Both the position numbers and the translations under genes were made by a program. From positions 1 through 46,009 of the forward strand of contig JANQQA010000164.1 of assembly GCA_028285205.1 (NCBI GenBank): DNA of 46,009 nucleotides, written 5' to 3'. This document shows, piece by piece, positions 34,806 to 43,417 of this stretch. This DNA comes from Bythopirellula sp. (GTDB lineage: Bacteria > Planctomycetota > Planctomycetia > Pirellulales > Lacipirellulaceae). Within the stretch, counting starts at the first letter, position 1. Every line of letters starts with the position of its first letter. The notes under the pieces are model-generated. The model did no database searches, was not told the DNA's origin, and saw only the letters and a list, made by a program, of their open reading frames with translations.

Positions 34806-36062
34806 ATGAGCGACCGTAGCGCTCCCCAGATCGACCTCGATCAGTTGATGGGTGAATTGCACCATCTGGCCACCATCAGCGACTGTCCAGAATCGCCACC
34901 CGCCGTTACCCGGGTCGTGTTCACCGAAACCGATCTCAAGGCGCGTGAGTACCTCCGCTCGCTCTACGAACAAGTCGGACTCGTCGTCCGCGTCGATCCG
35001 ATCGGCAACACCTTCGCCCGTTGGGAGGGACAGGATCCGACAGCGCCCGCGGTCGGCACCGGCTCGCACACCGATGCGATTCCCCACGCAGGCATGTACG
35101 ACGGAACGGTCGGTGTGCTGGGCGGACTGGAAGCAATTCGATCGCTTATGCGCAGCGGATTTCAGCCGCAGCGTTCGATCGAGCTGGTGATGTTCACGTC
35201 TGAGGAGCCAACGCGATTTGGTGTGGGTTGCACCGGCAGTCGAGCGATGAGCGGTGCAATGACGCCCGCTCAGTTGACCGCTTTGGTCGATGAAGCGGGA
35301 GCCGACTACGACGCCGTTCGCCAGCACGCCGGCTTCACAGGCGAATTGAGCGCTGCGCAGCTTCCGGCGGATCACTTTCATGCCTTCGTGGAACTTCATA
35401 TCGAGCAGGGGCCCGAACTGGAAGCCAGCGAGACGCCGATCGGCATCGTCACGGCTATCGCAGCCCCCGCGACTGTTGAGTTTTTGGTGACGGGCGAAGG
35501 CGGACATGCGGGCGCTGTGCTGATGCCGCGTCGTCGCGACGCATTGGCTGCCGCCGCGGAGATGATCTCGTCGATTGAATCGCTGGCGCTGGAAAGCGAT
35601 AGCGCCGACCTGGTCGCGACCGTCGGCAAAGTGGATGTGCATCCGGGCGCTGTGAACTCGATCCCGAGCCGTGTCGGCTTCAGCCTTGATCTGCGCGACA
35701 TCGACGGCAACAACCGCGATCGTGTGGCCGAAGCGATCGCCGAATCGACCGACGAGATCGCCACGCGAAGGGGCGTCACCGTGGAACGGCGAATGCTGAA
35801 CTGCGACCCACCCGCGCAATGCGATCCGACCGTCGTGAATGCGATCGCGCGTGCCACGAAACAGCTCGGCATCGACAGCTGCGAGATGATCAGCCGCGCC
35901 TATCACGATTCGTTGTTCATGGCCCGCATTGCCCCGATGGGAATGATCTTTATCCCTTGCCGAGGCGGCGTATCGCACCGCCCCGATGAGTTCTCGTCAC
36001 CCGAGCAAATCGCCAATGGTGTGCAAACGCTAGCCATCACGTTGGCGGAACTGGCCAGCTAG
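34806..36062 (+). CDS. Ureidoglycolate amidohydrolase (plant-type, M20 family)
   Basis: A 418-residue M20-family enzyme that hydrolyses (S)-ureidoglycolate to glyoxylate, two ammonia and CO2, so no urea is formed. Motifs are GSHTDAIPHAGMYDGTVGV, FTSEEPTRFGVGCTGSRAM, ELHIEQGPELEASETPIGIV and GEGGHAGAVLMPRRRDAL. The C-terminal block ISRAYHDSLFMARIAPMGMIFIPCRGGVSHRPDEFSS closely resembles plant ureidoglycolate amidohydrolase (UAH). It differs clearly from the first M20 paralogue of this operon. ATG 34806 is 12 bp after the preceding stop. The alternative bacterial route would use a ureidoglycolate lyase (urea-forming), which I do not see. Confidence 0.9.
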   Translation: MSDRSAPQIDLDQLMGELHHLATISDCPESPPAVTRVVFTETDLKAREYLRSLYEQVGLVVRVDPIGNTFARWEGQDPTAPAVGTGSHTDAIPHAGMYDGTVGVLGGLEAIRSLMRSGFQPQRSIELVMFTSEEPTRFGVGCTGSRAMSGAMTPAQLTALVDEAGADYDAVRQHAGFTGELSAAQLPADHFHAFVELHIEQGPELEASETPIGIVTAIAAPATVEFLVTGEGGHAGAVLMPRRRDALAAAAEMISSIESLALESDSADLVATVGKVDVHPGAVNSIPSRVGFSLDLRDIDGNNRDRVAEAIAESTDEIATRRGVTVERRMLNCDPPAQCDPTVVNAIARATKQLGIDSCEMISRAYHDSLFMARIAPMGMIFIPCRGGVSHRPDEFSSPEQIANGVQTLAITLAELAS

Positions 36063-36571
36063 CGGATGGTCCCGAGGTTGTCGTTTGGAGTTCTGCACAA
36101 CGCGACGAAAACTTTTTCATCGAGCAAAACTGGGGCTCCGGCGGAATCCGGAGTCGTTGTTAGTGCTTAATTCATAAGGGTTTACGTCGAAGCCGTTCTC
36201 ATGCGCCGAGCCAGTTATGGCGAGCAGAACTCGTTGTCGCCATACGAATTAAGTCGCCCTTCTGGCTGCCACCTCATGCTGCGAACTGGTCGCATTCCGC
36301 AATACGTAGACGGAAATCTAGCGAAACTGCGTTTGATGGTTTGTCAAAGATCGCTCGGCCTATTTTCGAGCCAAGTCGAGTGTACCCGAATCGGTGGTCC
36401 AATTTCATCGACGAAATGGGACCGTTTTCGCACGGGTAAATACTCTGAAGTGGATGCCACGCAGCAGATTCGTCGGCGGTGATTCCAGCGAAGGCACCCG
36501 TCACGCTGGATTGACGGATCGAAGAACGAACGCAGGCTGGGTTCTTACGGAGGCCAACCGTCGGATGTTCT
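36063..36571. other. 509-bp gene-free interval after the ureide operon
   Basis: No convincing coding frame; the short frames on both strands lack recognisable features. There is an 8-bp inverted repeat TATGGCGA (36216-36223) / TCGCCATA (36237-36244) with a 13-nt loop. Some AT-rich stretches occur near 36110-36180. Nothing else recognised. Confidence 0.4.
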
Positions 36572-36769
36572 CTAGATTAGTGTCCTTGCGAGTTGGACTA
36601 CTCCGGCAAACACTGCGATCAGGCCGATTATGAGTACGACTTTGAATTTCTTTTTCCCAGCATCATCTTGCTTTGACAGTTTTGGGAACAACTTTCCAGA
36701 ACCGAACAGTGCAATCAGAGCACCGCTGACTATCAAGATTATGCCGTCTGATAGGTTGCTTAGGTCCAT
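36572..36769 (-). CDS. Small two-helix membrane protein, function unknown
   Basis: A 65-residue product with two clean hydrophobic segments, ~10-27 (DGIILIVSGALIALFGSG) and ~44-62 (VVLIIGLIAVFAGVVQLA), joined by a Lys-rich loop (PKLSKQDDAGKKKFK). This hairpin topology is typical of small inner-membrane proteins. A weak ribosome site (GCGGAAC) lies upstream. No family recognised and no obvious link to the flanking ureide genes. Confidence 0.6.
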   Translation of the reverse strand: MDLSNLSDGIILIVSGALIALFGSGKLFPKLSKQDDAGKKKFKVVLIIGLIAVFAGVVQLARTLI

Positions 36770-36973
36770 ATCTAGTTCCGCTTTTGTCTCAGGTACTAGA
36801 GCTTGGACTATATTTCCACGTCGCCTAACAGGAGCCCTGCGGTGCGTGCCGCATCACACCAAGATACGACGGATTGTACCGCACGTGGTGGGAGCGGTGA
36901 ATGGGCGCATCGATATGGGGGATTTAGTAAGCACCAACCCGCGAACAACTTGCCAATCATTGCCACTTGGATA

Positions 36974-37861
36974 CTACACGCGTTCGCAAACATAGTTGCA
37001 TCCATGTAAGCTGAGCGATTGGCGTGTCCGGTGCATCGCTATAGCTACCAGACCTAATACCGACACTAAAGCCATGCAAGTGGGCTCGGGGATAACAAAG
37101 GCGAGTCCTGCAAGACCGTCAGGTAAACCAGTCGGACCTACCAAATTCATGAAGCCGGTAGCTGGATCGAGGGTGTATAGACTATCCGTACCATCTCCGA
37201 ATCCACCATCGGCGACATATAAGGCTCCGGTTGCGGGATTGAAGTCCATTCCAGATGTGAAACCGAGGTCGACTGACAGTGTCACCGAGTTGACTATCGC
37301 AGCAGTTGACTTATCGACCGTCAACAATCGGGAAGGAGCTGTCACGCCGCTATCAAGAATGTAGAGTGAGCCGCTCGGAGTGAAGGCCATTGCCGAAAAG
37401 TCTCCATCAAGAAGCCCGCCAAGATCCCCGACGACGGTCCCGGCACCAGTAGCAACATCTATCGAAAACAGCTGTCGATTATTGGGGACACTCTGTATGC
37501 CGAACAGCACGTCGCTAACCGGATCGAATGCAAGATCGCCTTCGACAACCGGCAAACCCGTGAACCCGATAGGCGTATACGCGCCAGTATCCGAATTGAT
37601 GGTGACCAATGAGTTGGCCGGCCTTCCAACACCTGTAGTCAGGCCATAGAGCATTCCGTCAGGTGCGAAGGCGATTCCTGTAAGAGAGTCCGTGCCCATT
37701 CCCGTCGCACGCGGATTCGATGAATCGCCGGTGGCGGGGTCGACGTCGTAGAGGATCCCATTAAAGGTGTTGCCTAGAAGGGATTGAGCGAAGGCGTCTG
37801 CTGTCGACAGAGACGAGACAACCATAACGAATGAGAAAATGAGTCGAATACTGAGGTTCAT
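36974..37861 (-). CDS. Secreted beta-propeller-like protein with PEP-CTERM anchor
   Basis: A 295-residue exported protein from ATG 37861, which has GGAG ~9 bases upstream; in-frame sequence to 37912 is not used. It has a signal peptide (MNLSIRLIFSFVMVVSSLSTADAFA). The body has repeated segments of the type GIAFAPDGMLYGL, DLAFDPVSDVLFGI, AMAFTPSGSLYIL, GMDFNPATGALYVAD, each ~45 residues apart. This is a blade-like pattern similar to DUF4394/NHL-type propellers. The end is IPEPTCMALVSVLGLVAIAMHRTRQ, a PEP-CTERM sorting signal, followed by an unusually long ~14-residue tail (SLSLHGCNYVCERV). It is likely surface-displayed with unknown ligand. It sits between the two purine blocks, but nothing suggests a purine role. 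Confidence 0.85.
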   Translation of the reverse strand: MNLSIRLIFSFVMVVSSLSTADAFAQSLLGNTFNGILYDVDPATGDSSNPRATGMGTDSLTGIAFAPDGMLYGLTTGVGRPANSLVTINSDTGAYTPIGFTGLPVVEGDLAFDPVSDVLFGIQSVPNNRQLFSIDVATGAGTVVGDLGGLLDGDFSAMAFTPSGSLYILDSGVTAPSRLLTVDKSTAAIVNSVTLSVDLGFTSGMDFNPATGALYVADGGFGDGTDSLYTLDPATGFMNLVGPTGLPDGLAGLAFVIPEPTCMALVSVLGLVAIAMHRTRQSLSLHGCNYVCERV

Positions 37862-38405
37862 GAGCGATACTCCGGTGATCAGAATCTGCGGCGAATTGAA
37901 TGCGATCAGCAAGCGTTGAATTGCCGTTACGGGACCGCGAAATAAGAGAATGCCCCCTCTTGCGGCGGTAATACGAGGACTGAGGTCGTGTGACGCTGTT
38001 CCGAGGCGTGATGACCATCCTGAGTTTACCTGAGGGGGAACCGACCATGCAAGTATTCCCGGGTTATTGAAACGACAAATCTAGACAGTTGCCGTTTCAT
38101 CGTCTTGAGTTGGTTTCAGACGGTCGCGGAGACTGCCTGATGTGTACATCAATTCGGCTGATTCCCATTCTGAGATTCCGACGGACGAGAGAACCACATC
38201 ATTTCGCAACCGTGCGGTGCCAATCCGTAGAACATTCATCGATTCGGTCCACTTGAGCAGAGCAGCCGACTGCGATCGCGGTCTTCTGGCTTGTTGTACG
38301 CCTCAGCAACGTCTTCACCGCCGCCTGAGCTAGCCGTGTCTGCAGAGCGGGCGATTTATGGTATCATTCCGGCGTTCGTCACACTCCTTCCCAATGCGAG
38401 ATTTC
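37862..38405. promoter_or_regulatory. 544-bp divergent intergenic region
   Basis: It separates the PEP-CTERM propeller gene (minus) from the quinoprotein-like gene (plus), and no gene is evident. An imperfect inverted repeat GAAACGACAA...TTGCCGTTTC lies near 38069-38098. The sequence just before 38400 contains TATGGTATCAT, a possible -10 region for the plus-strand gene. Confidence 0.4.
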
Positions 38406-40082
38406 ATGATGACTCGATACTTCACCGTGGCACTGTTGTGTTCCGTTTGTCTGACCTCTGCTTATGCTGCCGACTGGAGTCGATTTCGCGGGCCGGCCGG
38501 TTCCGGAGTAGCGCTGGACTCCGACGCGCTGCCCACTGCCTGGTCGCATGAAGCGAACCTGGCCTGGAAAACGCCGCTGCCAGGTCCCGGCGCGTCCAGT
38601 CCGATCATCGCCGACGGGAAAGCGTTTGTGACTTGTTACTCGGGTTACGGGCTGAGCCAAGAAGACCCAGGCGACATGGAGAATCTGGTCCGGCACTTGG
38701 TCTGTGTTGATCTGGCCACCGGCGACAAGTTATGGCAGGCCGACGTGAAGGCGGCGCTGCCAGAAGACCCGTACTCGGGGATTGGCGTCACGGCCCACGG
38801 CTACGCTTCGCATACGCCCGTGTCAGACGGAACGAACGTCTACGCATTTTATGGCAAGAGTGGTGTCTACGCGTACGACATGTCAGGCGACGAGCTTTGG
38901 CACACGGACGTTGGCAAGGAATCGGATCCGGCAAAGTGGGGCTCGTCTTCGAGTCCTATCGTGCATGAGAACACCGTCATCGTGACCGCTTCGGCCGAGA
39001 GTCAGGCGATCGTCGGTCTCGACAAGACAACCGGCGCGGAATTGTGGCGACAGGAAGCCTCTGGCCTAGACGGAATGTGGGGTACTCCGACGCTGGTTGA
39101 TGTTGGCGATGGCCGTACGGATATCGTGATGTGCGTGGCCAAGGAGTTGTGGGGGCTCGATCCCGACAGCGGCAAGCTCCGCTGGTATGCGAGCGCGACG
39201 GATGCGCAGCAGGCGTATTCGAGTGTTATCTTGGACGGCAGCCGGGTGTTTGCGTTTACCGGTCGTGGTGGTGGGAACATCGCCGTTGATGCTGGCGGCG
39301 CGGGCGATGTCTCCGAGAGCAACACGGTGTGGGAGGGAAGCATCACCGCCAGTTTCGCTTCGCCGGTGCGTCACGACTCGAGAATCTATGTCATCTCGCG
39401 CGGGGTGTTGAGTGTCGTCGATGCTGAGACCGGCAAACGCGTCCAGCAGCTGCGGCTGAAAGGATCGCGGGAGACGGGCGGGCGTATGGGGTCCCTGGAC
39501 TACCCCTCGCCGATTGTGATTGGTGATCGGCTGTTTTATCTCAACGGCAGCGGTCAGATGTTTGTGTTTTCTCTTGGCGACAAGGTCAAGCAGGTTAGCG
39601 TGAACGAAGTCACGACCGATAAAGAGGACTTCCGCGGCACACCCGCGGTGAGCGACGGCCGCATGGTGCTGCGAAGCTCCAATTATCTCTACTGTGTGGC
39701 CGATAAGGGCGAAACCGTGGAAGTTGATCCCAGTCTGGTCGCCAGCGCGGAGGAGGCGGAAGAGGGACCTAGCGAAGCTAGAGGACGCGGTGGTCGCGGA
39801 AGAGGCGGACCTGGTGGAGGAGGTCGTCGCTTCGATCCGATGACTATGTTCAACGACATGGATACCGACAAGGACGGCCAGGTGACCGAGGCGGAACTCG
39901 CCGGTCATCGCATGGAGGATCGACTCAAGACGTTGGACAAAGATGGCGACAAAGCGATTTCCAAAGACGAATTCACCTCCGGCATCGGTTCACTCTTCCG
40001 ACGCGGCGGCGGTGGTGGTGGTTACGGCGGCCGCGGCGAAGACAACCGCCCCAAGCGACCCCAGCGCCCCGAGGCTGCGTAG
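38406..40082 (+). CDS. Secreted PQQ-like beta-propeller protein with C-terminal EF-hands
   Basis: A 558-residue exported protein; ATG 38406 or the adjacent ATG 38409 gives a good signal peptide (MMTRYFTVALLCSVCLTSAYAADW). Residues ~20-430 are a PQQ-like (quinoprotein alcohol-dehydrogenase-type) propeller, starting with the planctomycete-typical WSRFRGPAGSGVA and showing blades such as VTCYSGYGLSQEDPG, ELWHTDVG, VGLDKTTGAELWRQE and WGLDPDSGKLRW. A Gly/Arg-rich linker (RGRGGRGRGGPGGGGRR) leads to two EF-hands, DMDTDKDGQVTEAEL and TLDKDGDKAISKDEF, and another Gly-rich tail. It is likely periplasmic or surface calcium-binding; enzyme activity is uncertain because such proteins often lack PQQ ligands. 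Convergent with the uricase gene. Confidence 0.87.
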   Translation: MMTRYFTVALLCSVCLTSAYAADWSRFRGPAGSGVALDSDALPTAWSHEANLAWKTPLPGPGASSPIIADGKAFVTCYSGYGLSQEDPGDMENLVRHLVCVDLATGDKLWQADVKAALPEDPYSGIGVTAHGYASHTPVSDGTNVYAFYGKSGVYAYDMSGDELWHTDVGKESDPAKWGSSSSPIVHENTVIVTASAESQAIVGLDKTTGAELWRQEASGLDGMWGTPTLVDVGDGRTDIVMCVAKELWGLDPDSGKLRWYASATDAQQAYSSVILDGSRVFAFTGRGGGNIAVDAGGAGDVSESNTVWEGSITASFASPVRHDSRIYVISRGVLSVVDAETGKRVQQLRLKGSRETGGRMGSLDYPSPIVIGDRLFYLNGSGQMFVFSLGDKVKQVSVNEVTTDKEDFRGTPAVSDGRMVLRSSNYLYCVADKGETVEVDPSLVASAEEAEEGPSEARGRGGRGRGGPGGGGRRFDPMTMFNDMDTDKDGQVTEAELAGHRMEDRLKTLDKDGDKAISKDEFTSGIGSLFRRGGGGGGYGGRGEDNRPKRPQRPEAA

Positions 40083-40144
40083 GAGCGGCGCGGGAACCAT
40101 ACGGACGAAAGCTACCTGGTGGCGTGGCTGGTTTGATTAGCCGC

Positions 40145-40999
40145 CTAGCTACGCCCGACGGTCGCCGAGATGAAGCCAAACGGCTCGTCGGTGACGACGA
40201 ATACTTCGTTTTCGTTCTCGCGATTGAACGGAGCCAGATTCGCCAGCAGGTGATGCTTGTTGGGCATCGTTAGTGAGATTTCAGCCGCCTGCGGACAAGC
40301 GTCGAGCGCCGCCTGGCCCATTTTGTAGAGTGTTTCTTGCACGCTACGGCTGTAGTGATCGATGAATGTGGCGAGCAGGGCATTGAGAATTGACTTGCGC
40401 GCGGCGGCGAAGTCGATGCTGGTTGCGGAATACTCCCACGAGGCGGAAAGGCTGGTGGCGAGAATTCGATCGTCGGTGTCGGCCAGCGTGCGAAACTCGC
40501 TCTCATGAAAGTCGGTAAAACCGCTCTCCGTGGTTTTGGCGATTAGCAGGTCTTCGATGCCGCTACGGACTATCGGCTCGGCATTGCGATCGAGCACAAC
40601 ACTTGCCGTCGGTGTGGCCGATTCGTTGGCAACGAACGCATGCGGCGAATCAAGCAAGCGATTCCAGATTCGCTCGGTCAGTGCGACTTGGCATTGCTCA
40701 ACATGCGAAAACTGAGCGATGAAGTACTCCGCAAGGTGAAGTCCAAATGACTCGATCGTGTCTAGCGAGTGATCTTTGGCCAGTGCGTAGACCGTGTTCT
40801 TGCACGTGTCGGTGGCGATAACCTGGGAGTTGTCGCCGTCGGTGTAGGCAGCGGCGAAATCTCCCTGCAACTCGATGTTGACGCTGGCTTCCACAAACTC
40901 GTGGGTTTCCTGGTTCGCGGCCGCCGACCGCGGGCGGCGGATTTTGCTCACGCGGACTTGATGCTTGCCGTAGCTTTGCGATTTCAATTGACTGGCCAT
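40145..40999 (-). CDS. Urate oxidase (cofactor-free uricase)
   Basis: A 284-residue cofactor-independent uricase of the T-fold family that oxidises urate to 5-hydroxyisourate with O2, forming H2O2. Catalytic residues are in place: Lys12 (SYGKHQVRV), Thr63 (DNSQVIATDTCKNTVY) and His249 (MPNKHHLLANL), which form the Thr-Lys-His network, plus Phe161 (ESGFTDFHESEF) and Arg178 (DTDDRILATSLSASWEY), which hold the substrate. Length is slightly under the usual ~300. ATG 40999 has GAGG upstream. It is divergent from allantoinase, and the downstream steps (hydroxyisourate hydrolase, OHCU decarboxylase, allantoinase) sit across the 205-bp gap. It lacks a peroxisomal tail, as expected for bacteria. Confidence 0.95.
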   Translation of the reverse strand: MASQLKSQSYGKHQVRVSKIRRPRSAAANQETHEFVEASVNIELQGDFAAAYTDGDNSQVIATDTCKNTVYALAKDHSLDTIESFGLHLAEYFIAQFSHVEQCQVALTERIWNRLLDSPHAFVANESATPTASVVLDRNAEPIVRSGIEDLLIAKTTESGFTDFHESEFRTLADTDDRILATSLSASWEYSATSIDFAAARKSILNALLATFIDHYSRSVQETLYKMGQAALDACPQAAEISLTMPNKHHLLANLAPFNRENENEVFVVTDEPFGFISATVGRS

Positions 41000-41204
41000 G
41001 CCAACCTCAGAGGTTTCGGATATAGTTGGGGTCTAGGGACTTGGATTTTCGGCGCAGGATTTTATCGCAGGCGTGTGAGGCAATCTTTCACCGATTCCTA
41101 GCTCACAGATCTAGTCCCTGTCGGCAATCAACACGCGAACGGTGTCATGTTCAGCGTCGTCGCCGCTTCTAAGATACAAAACGTGCACCTTGTTGTAAGC
41201 CGCC

Positions 41205-42503
41205 ATGGCTTCGAAGTCCGGTAATTTGGAAATACGCAGCCGCCGCGTGATCACGCCCGAGGGCGAATTCGCAGCTTCGATCAAAGTGCAGGCGGGCCAG
41301 ATCGTCGAGATCGGCGACTACGCCACCAGCACAGCCAGCGATCTAGGTGATTTAGCCGTCCTGCCAGGCTTTGTTGATCCTCACGTGCACATCAACGAAC
41401 CCGGTCGGACGGAGTGGGAAGGATTCGCGAGCGCGACGGCGGCCGCGGCTGCTGGCGGAATCACGACACTGGTCGACATGCCGTTGAATAGTTCGCCGGT
41501 CACGACGACCGTTGCTGCGCTAGAAGTAAAGCGACGTGCAGCCGAGGGGCAACTCGACGTCGATGTTGGATTCCATGCCGGCTTGGTTCCGGGTAACGAG
41601 GCTGAGATCGAAGCACTGCTCGACGCCGGAGTGTTAGGCGTTAAGGCGTTTCTCTGTCACAGCGGCATTGATGAGTTTCCAGCAGCTACCGAAAAGGAGC
41701 TACGCGCCGTCATGCCATTACTCGCTGAGCGTGGGGTCCCGTTGCTAGTGCACGCGGAGCTCGAGAGTGAAGTGCCGGCGATACAAGAACCGACGCGATA
41801 TGCGGATTACCAGGCATCGCGTCCGCCGAAGTTTGAACGAGAGGCGATCGAATTGATGATCCGCCTGTGTCGCGAGTCGCGTTGCCCGACGCACATTGTG
41901 CATCTGGCCGACGCAGCGAGCTTGCCGACGCTCAGCGCCGCGAAGCGAGAAGGTCTGCCGCTCACAGTGGAGACTTGTCCGCACTATCTAACATTTACCG
42001 CCGAAGAGATCCCAGACGGAGCGACGCAATACAAGTGTGCTCCGCCGATTCGCAATGCAGAGAATCGTGAGGGGCTGTGGCGAGGTCTGGCCGACGGTGC
42101 GATCGATTTCATCGCAACCGATCATTCGCCTTGTCCTCCGGAACTGAAACAGCAGGAAGTCGGTCACTTTGATCTTGCTTGGGGCGGCATCAGCTCGTTG
42201 CAGCTGGCCCTGCCAGCGGTGTGGACAGAAGCTAGCAAACGCGGCCATGCACTTCCAGATATCGCCGGATGGCTTAGTCATGCTCCGGCTAAGTTGATCG
42301 ACCGCGAGGCGGGAATCCGCGCCGGCGCGCCGGCGAACCTGGTCGTCTTCGACGCCGAGGGGTCTTTCGAAGTTCACGGTCAGCAGCTCCATCATCGGCA
42401 TCCGTTGACGCCCTACGAGGGCCGGACGCTCCGTGGCGTCGTGCGGCAGACTTATATGCGCGGGTTGTGTACATCAGCGGGCGGAACCGGAGACATCCTA
42501 TGA
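41205..42503 (+). CDS. allB: Allantoinase
   Basis: A 432-residue amidohydrolase-superfamily enzyme that opens the allantoin ring to give allantoate. Metal ligands and motifs are intact: HxH in VDPHVHINEPGRTEWEGF, the carboxylated Lys in GVKAFLCHSG, His in LLVHAELES and HIVHLADA, and Asp in FIATDHSPCPPELK. The substrate-recognition region (MPLNSSPVTTT) fits allantoinase rather than dihydropyrimidinase. ATG 41205 is chosen although no strong ribosome site precedes it. It is the first gene of the plus-strand block, and the next gene overlaps its stop by 4 bp (ATGA). Confidence 0.95.
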   Translation: MASKSGNLEIRSRRVITPEGEFAASIKVQAGQIVEIGDYATSTASDLGDLAVLPGFVDPHVHINEPGRTEWEGFASATAAAAAGGITTLVDMPLNSSPVTTTVAALEVKRRAAEGQLDVDVGFHAGLVPGNEAEIEALLDAGVLGVKAFLCHSGIDEFPAATEKELRAVMPLLAERGVPLLVHAELESEVPAIQEPTRYADYQASRPPKFEREAIELMIRLCRESRCPTHIVHLADAASLPTLSAAKREGLPLTVETCPHYLTFTAEEIPDGATQYKCAPPIRNAENREGLWRGLADGAIDFIATDHSPCPPELKQQEVGHFDLAWGGISSLQLALPAVWTEASKRGHALPDIAGWLSHAPAKLIDREAGIRAGAPANLVVFDAEGSFEVHGQQLHHRHPLTPYEGRTLRGVVRQTYMRGLCTSAGGTGDIL

Positions 42504-43015
42504 ATTCGATCACCATCGACTGGTTGAATCAACTCGACGAAGCTGCGGCGCAGGCCGAGTTCCAAAAATGTTGCGGTTCGTCGTGGTGGTGCGAACGCAT
42601 GGAACGCGCACGACCGTTTGCGGATGAGGAATCGCTCAAGAACGAAGCCAATCGTTTGTTCGACGAGATGCCCCAGGCAGCATGGATGGAGGCCTTCGAC
42701 AGTCATCCGAAAATCGGTGTCCTGAATTCATTGCGCATGCGCTTAGCCGGCAACAATCAGTGGTCCCGTGGCGAGCAAGCGGGAATCCAAGACTCAGACG
42801 AGCAATTGTTGGCGGATCTGGCCGCCGGTAACGCAGCTTACGAAGCGAAGTTCGGGTATATTTTCATCGTCTGCGCTTCCGGTCTCTCGGCGAAAGAAAT
42901 GCTGTCGCGGCTCAACTCGCGAATTAAGAACGAGGAAGGGCCGGAGCTGCGAATTGCATGTTACGAACAGCGCAAGATCACCCATTTGAGGTTGGATAAG
43001 CTCGAAGCCAACTGA
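42500..43015 (+). CDS. OHCU decarboxylase
   Basis: A 171-residue 2-oxo-4-hydroxy-4-carboxy-5-ureidoimidazoline decarboxylase (uraD/pucL N-terminal type), which makes S-(+)-allantoin from OHCU without racemisation. Visible are the catalytic His69 in DSHPKIG, Glu92 and neighbours in SRGEQAGI, and FGYIFIVCASGLSAKEMLSRLNSRI. ATG 42500 overlaps the allantoinase stop in an ATGA arrangement, so translation is coupled; in-frame sequence upstream lies inside allantoinase. Followed 30 bp later by 5-hydroxyisourate hydrolase. In several bacteria OHCU decarboxylase is fused to another enzyme; here it is free. Confidence 0.95.
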   Translation: MNSITIDWLNQLDEAAAQAEFQKCCGSSWWCERMERARPFADEESLKNEANRLFDEMPQAAWMEAFDSHPKIGVLNSLRMRLAGNNQWSRGEQAGIQDSDEQLLADLAAGNAAYEAKFGYIFIVCASGLSAKEMLSRLNSRIKNEEGPELRIACYEQRKITHLRLDKLEAN

Positions 43016-43045
43016 CGACGCCTTCGAACTAGAACAGGAAAGTTG

Positions 43046-43387
43046 ATGAGCCCGATCACGACGCACGTTTTGGACACTGCCCTGGGAAAACCTGCCGCAG
43101 GAATTCGAGTCACGCTCTACCAGTTGGGCGACGACGCGAACGCGGTCGAGATTGGACGAGGAGTCACCAACGCGGATGGACGGATCACCGGCTTGCTGCC
43201 GGAAAACTCAAAAATCTCCGGTCAGTATCGCCTAGAGTTCGGGACGGCCGAATACTTTTCTGCGACGGGGCGCGAATCCTTCTATCCACGGGTCGAGATT
43301 CTCTTCGAGGTGGATCCGGCAGGTGGCCACTACCACGTGCCTCTGCTGTTATCCCCGTTTGGCTATTCCACGTACCGAGGCAGCTAG
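43046..43387 (+). CDS. 5-hydroxyisourate hydrolase (transthyretin-like)
   Basis: A 113-residue transthyretin-fold enzyme (pucM/uraH type) that hydrolyses 5-hydroxyisourate to OHCU. Diagnostic residues are the N-terminal THVLDTALGKPAAGIRVTL with catalytic His, the conserved Arg/His in ESFYPRVEILFEVD and GGHYHVPLLLSPFGYSTYRGS, with the hallmark C-terminal YRGS. ATG 43046 has AGGAA about six bases upstream. It is last in the allantoinase block. It lacks the eukaryotic transthyretin or peroxisomal extensions. Directly downstream, convergent, is a FixJ-like regulator gene. Confidence 0.96.
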   Translation: MSPITTHVLDTALGKPAAGIRVTLYQLGDDANAVEIGRGVTNADGRITGLLPENSKISGQYRLEFGTAEYFSATGRESFYPRVEILFEVDPAGGHYHVPLLLSPFGYSTYRGS

Positions 43388-43417
43388 AGCCGCCGCAGCA
43401 AGTGAGCGAGGCTTGGC

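Noticed and set aside
34782..35978. Minus-strand open frame of ~400 codons opposite ureidoglycolate amidohydrolase
   Set aside because: The plus-strand frame has clear M20 motifs; the antisense product is rich in Arg/His and has no recognisable fold.
36201..36504. Short open frames on both strands between the ureide operon and the small membrane gene
   Set aside because: No ribosome site, no domain, and the two strands overlap; not separable from chance.
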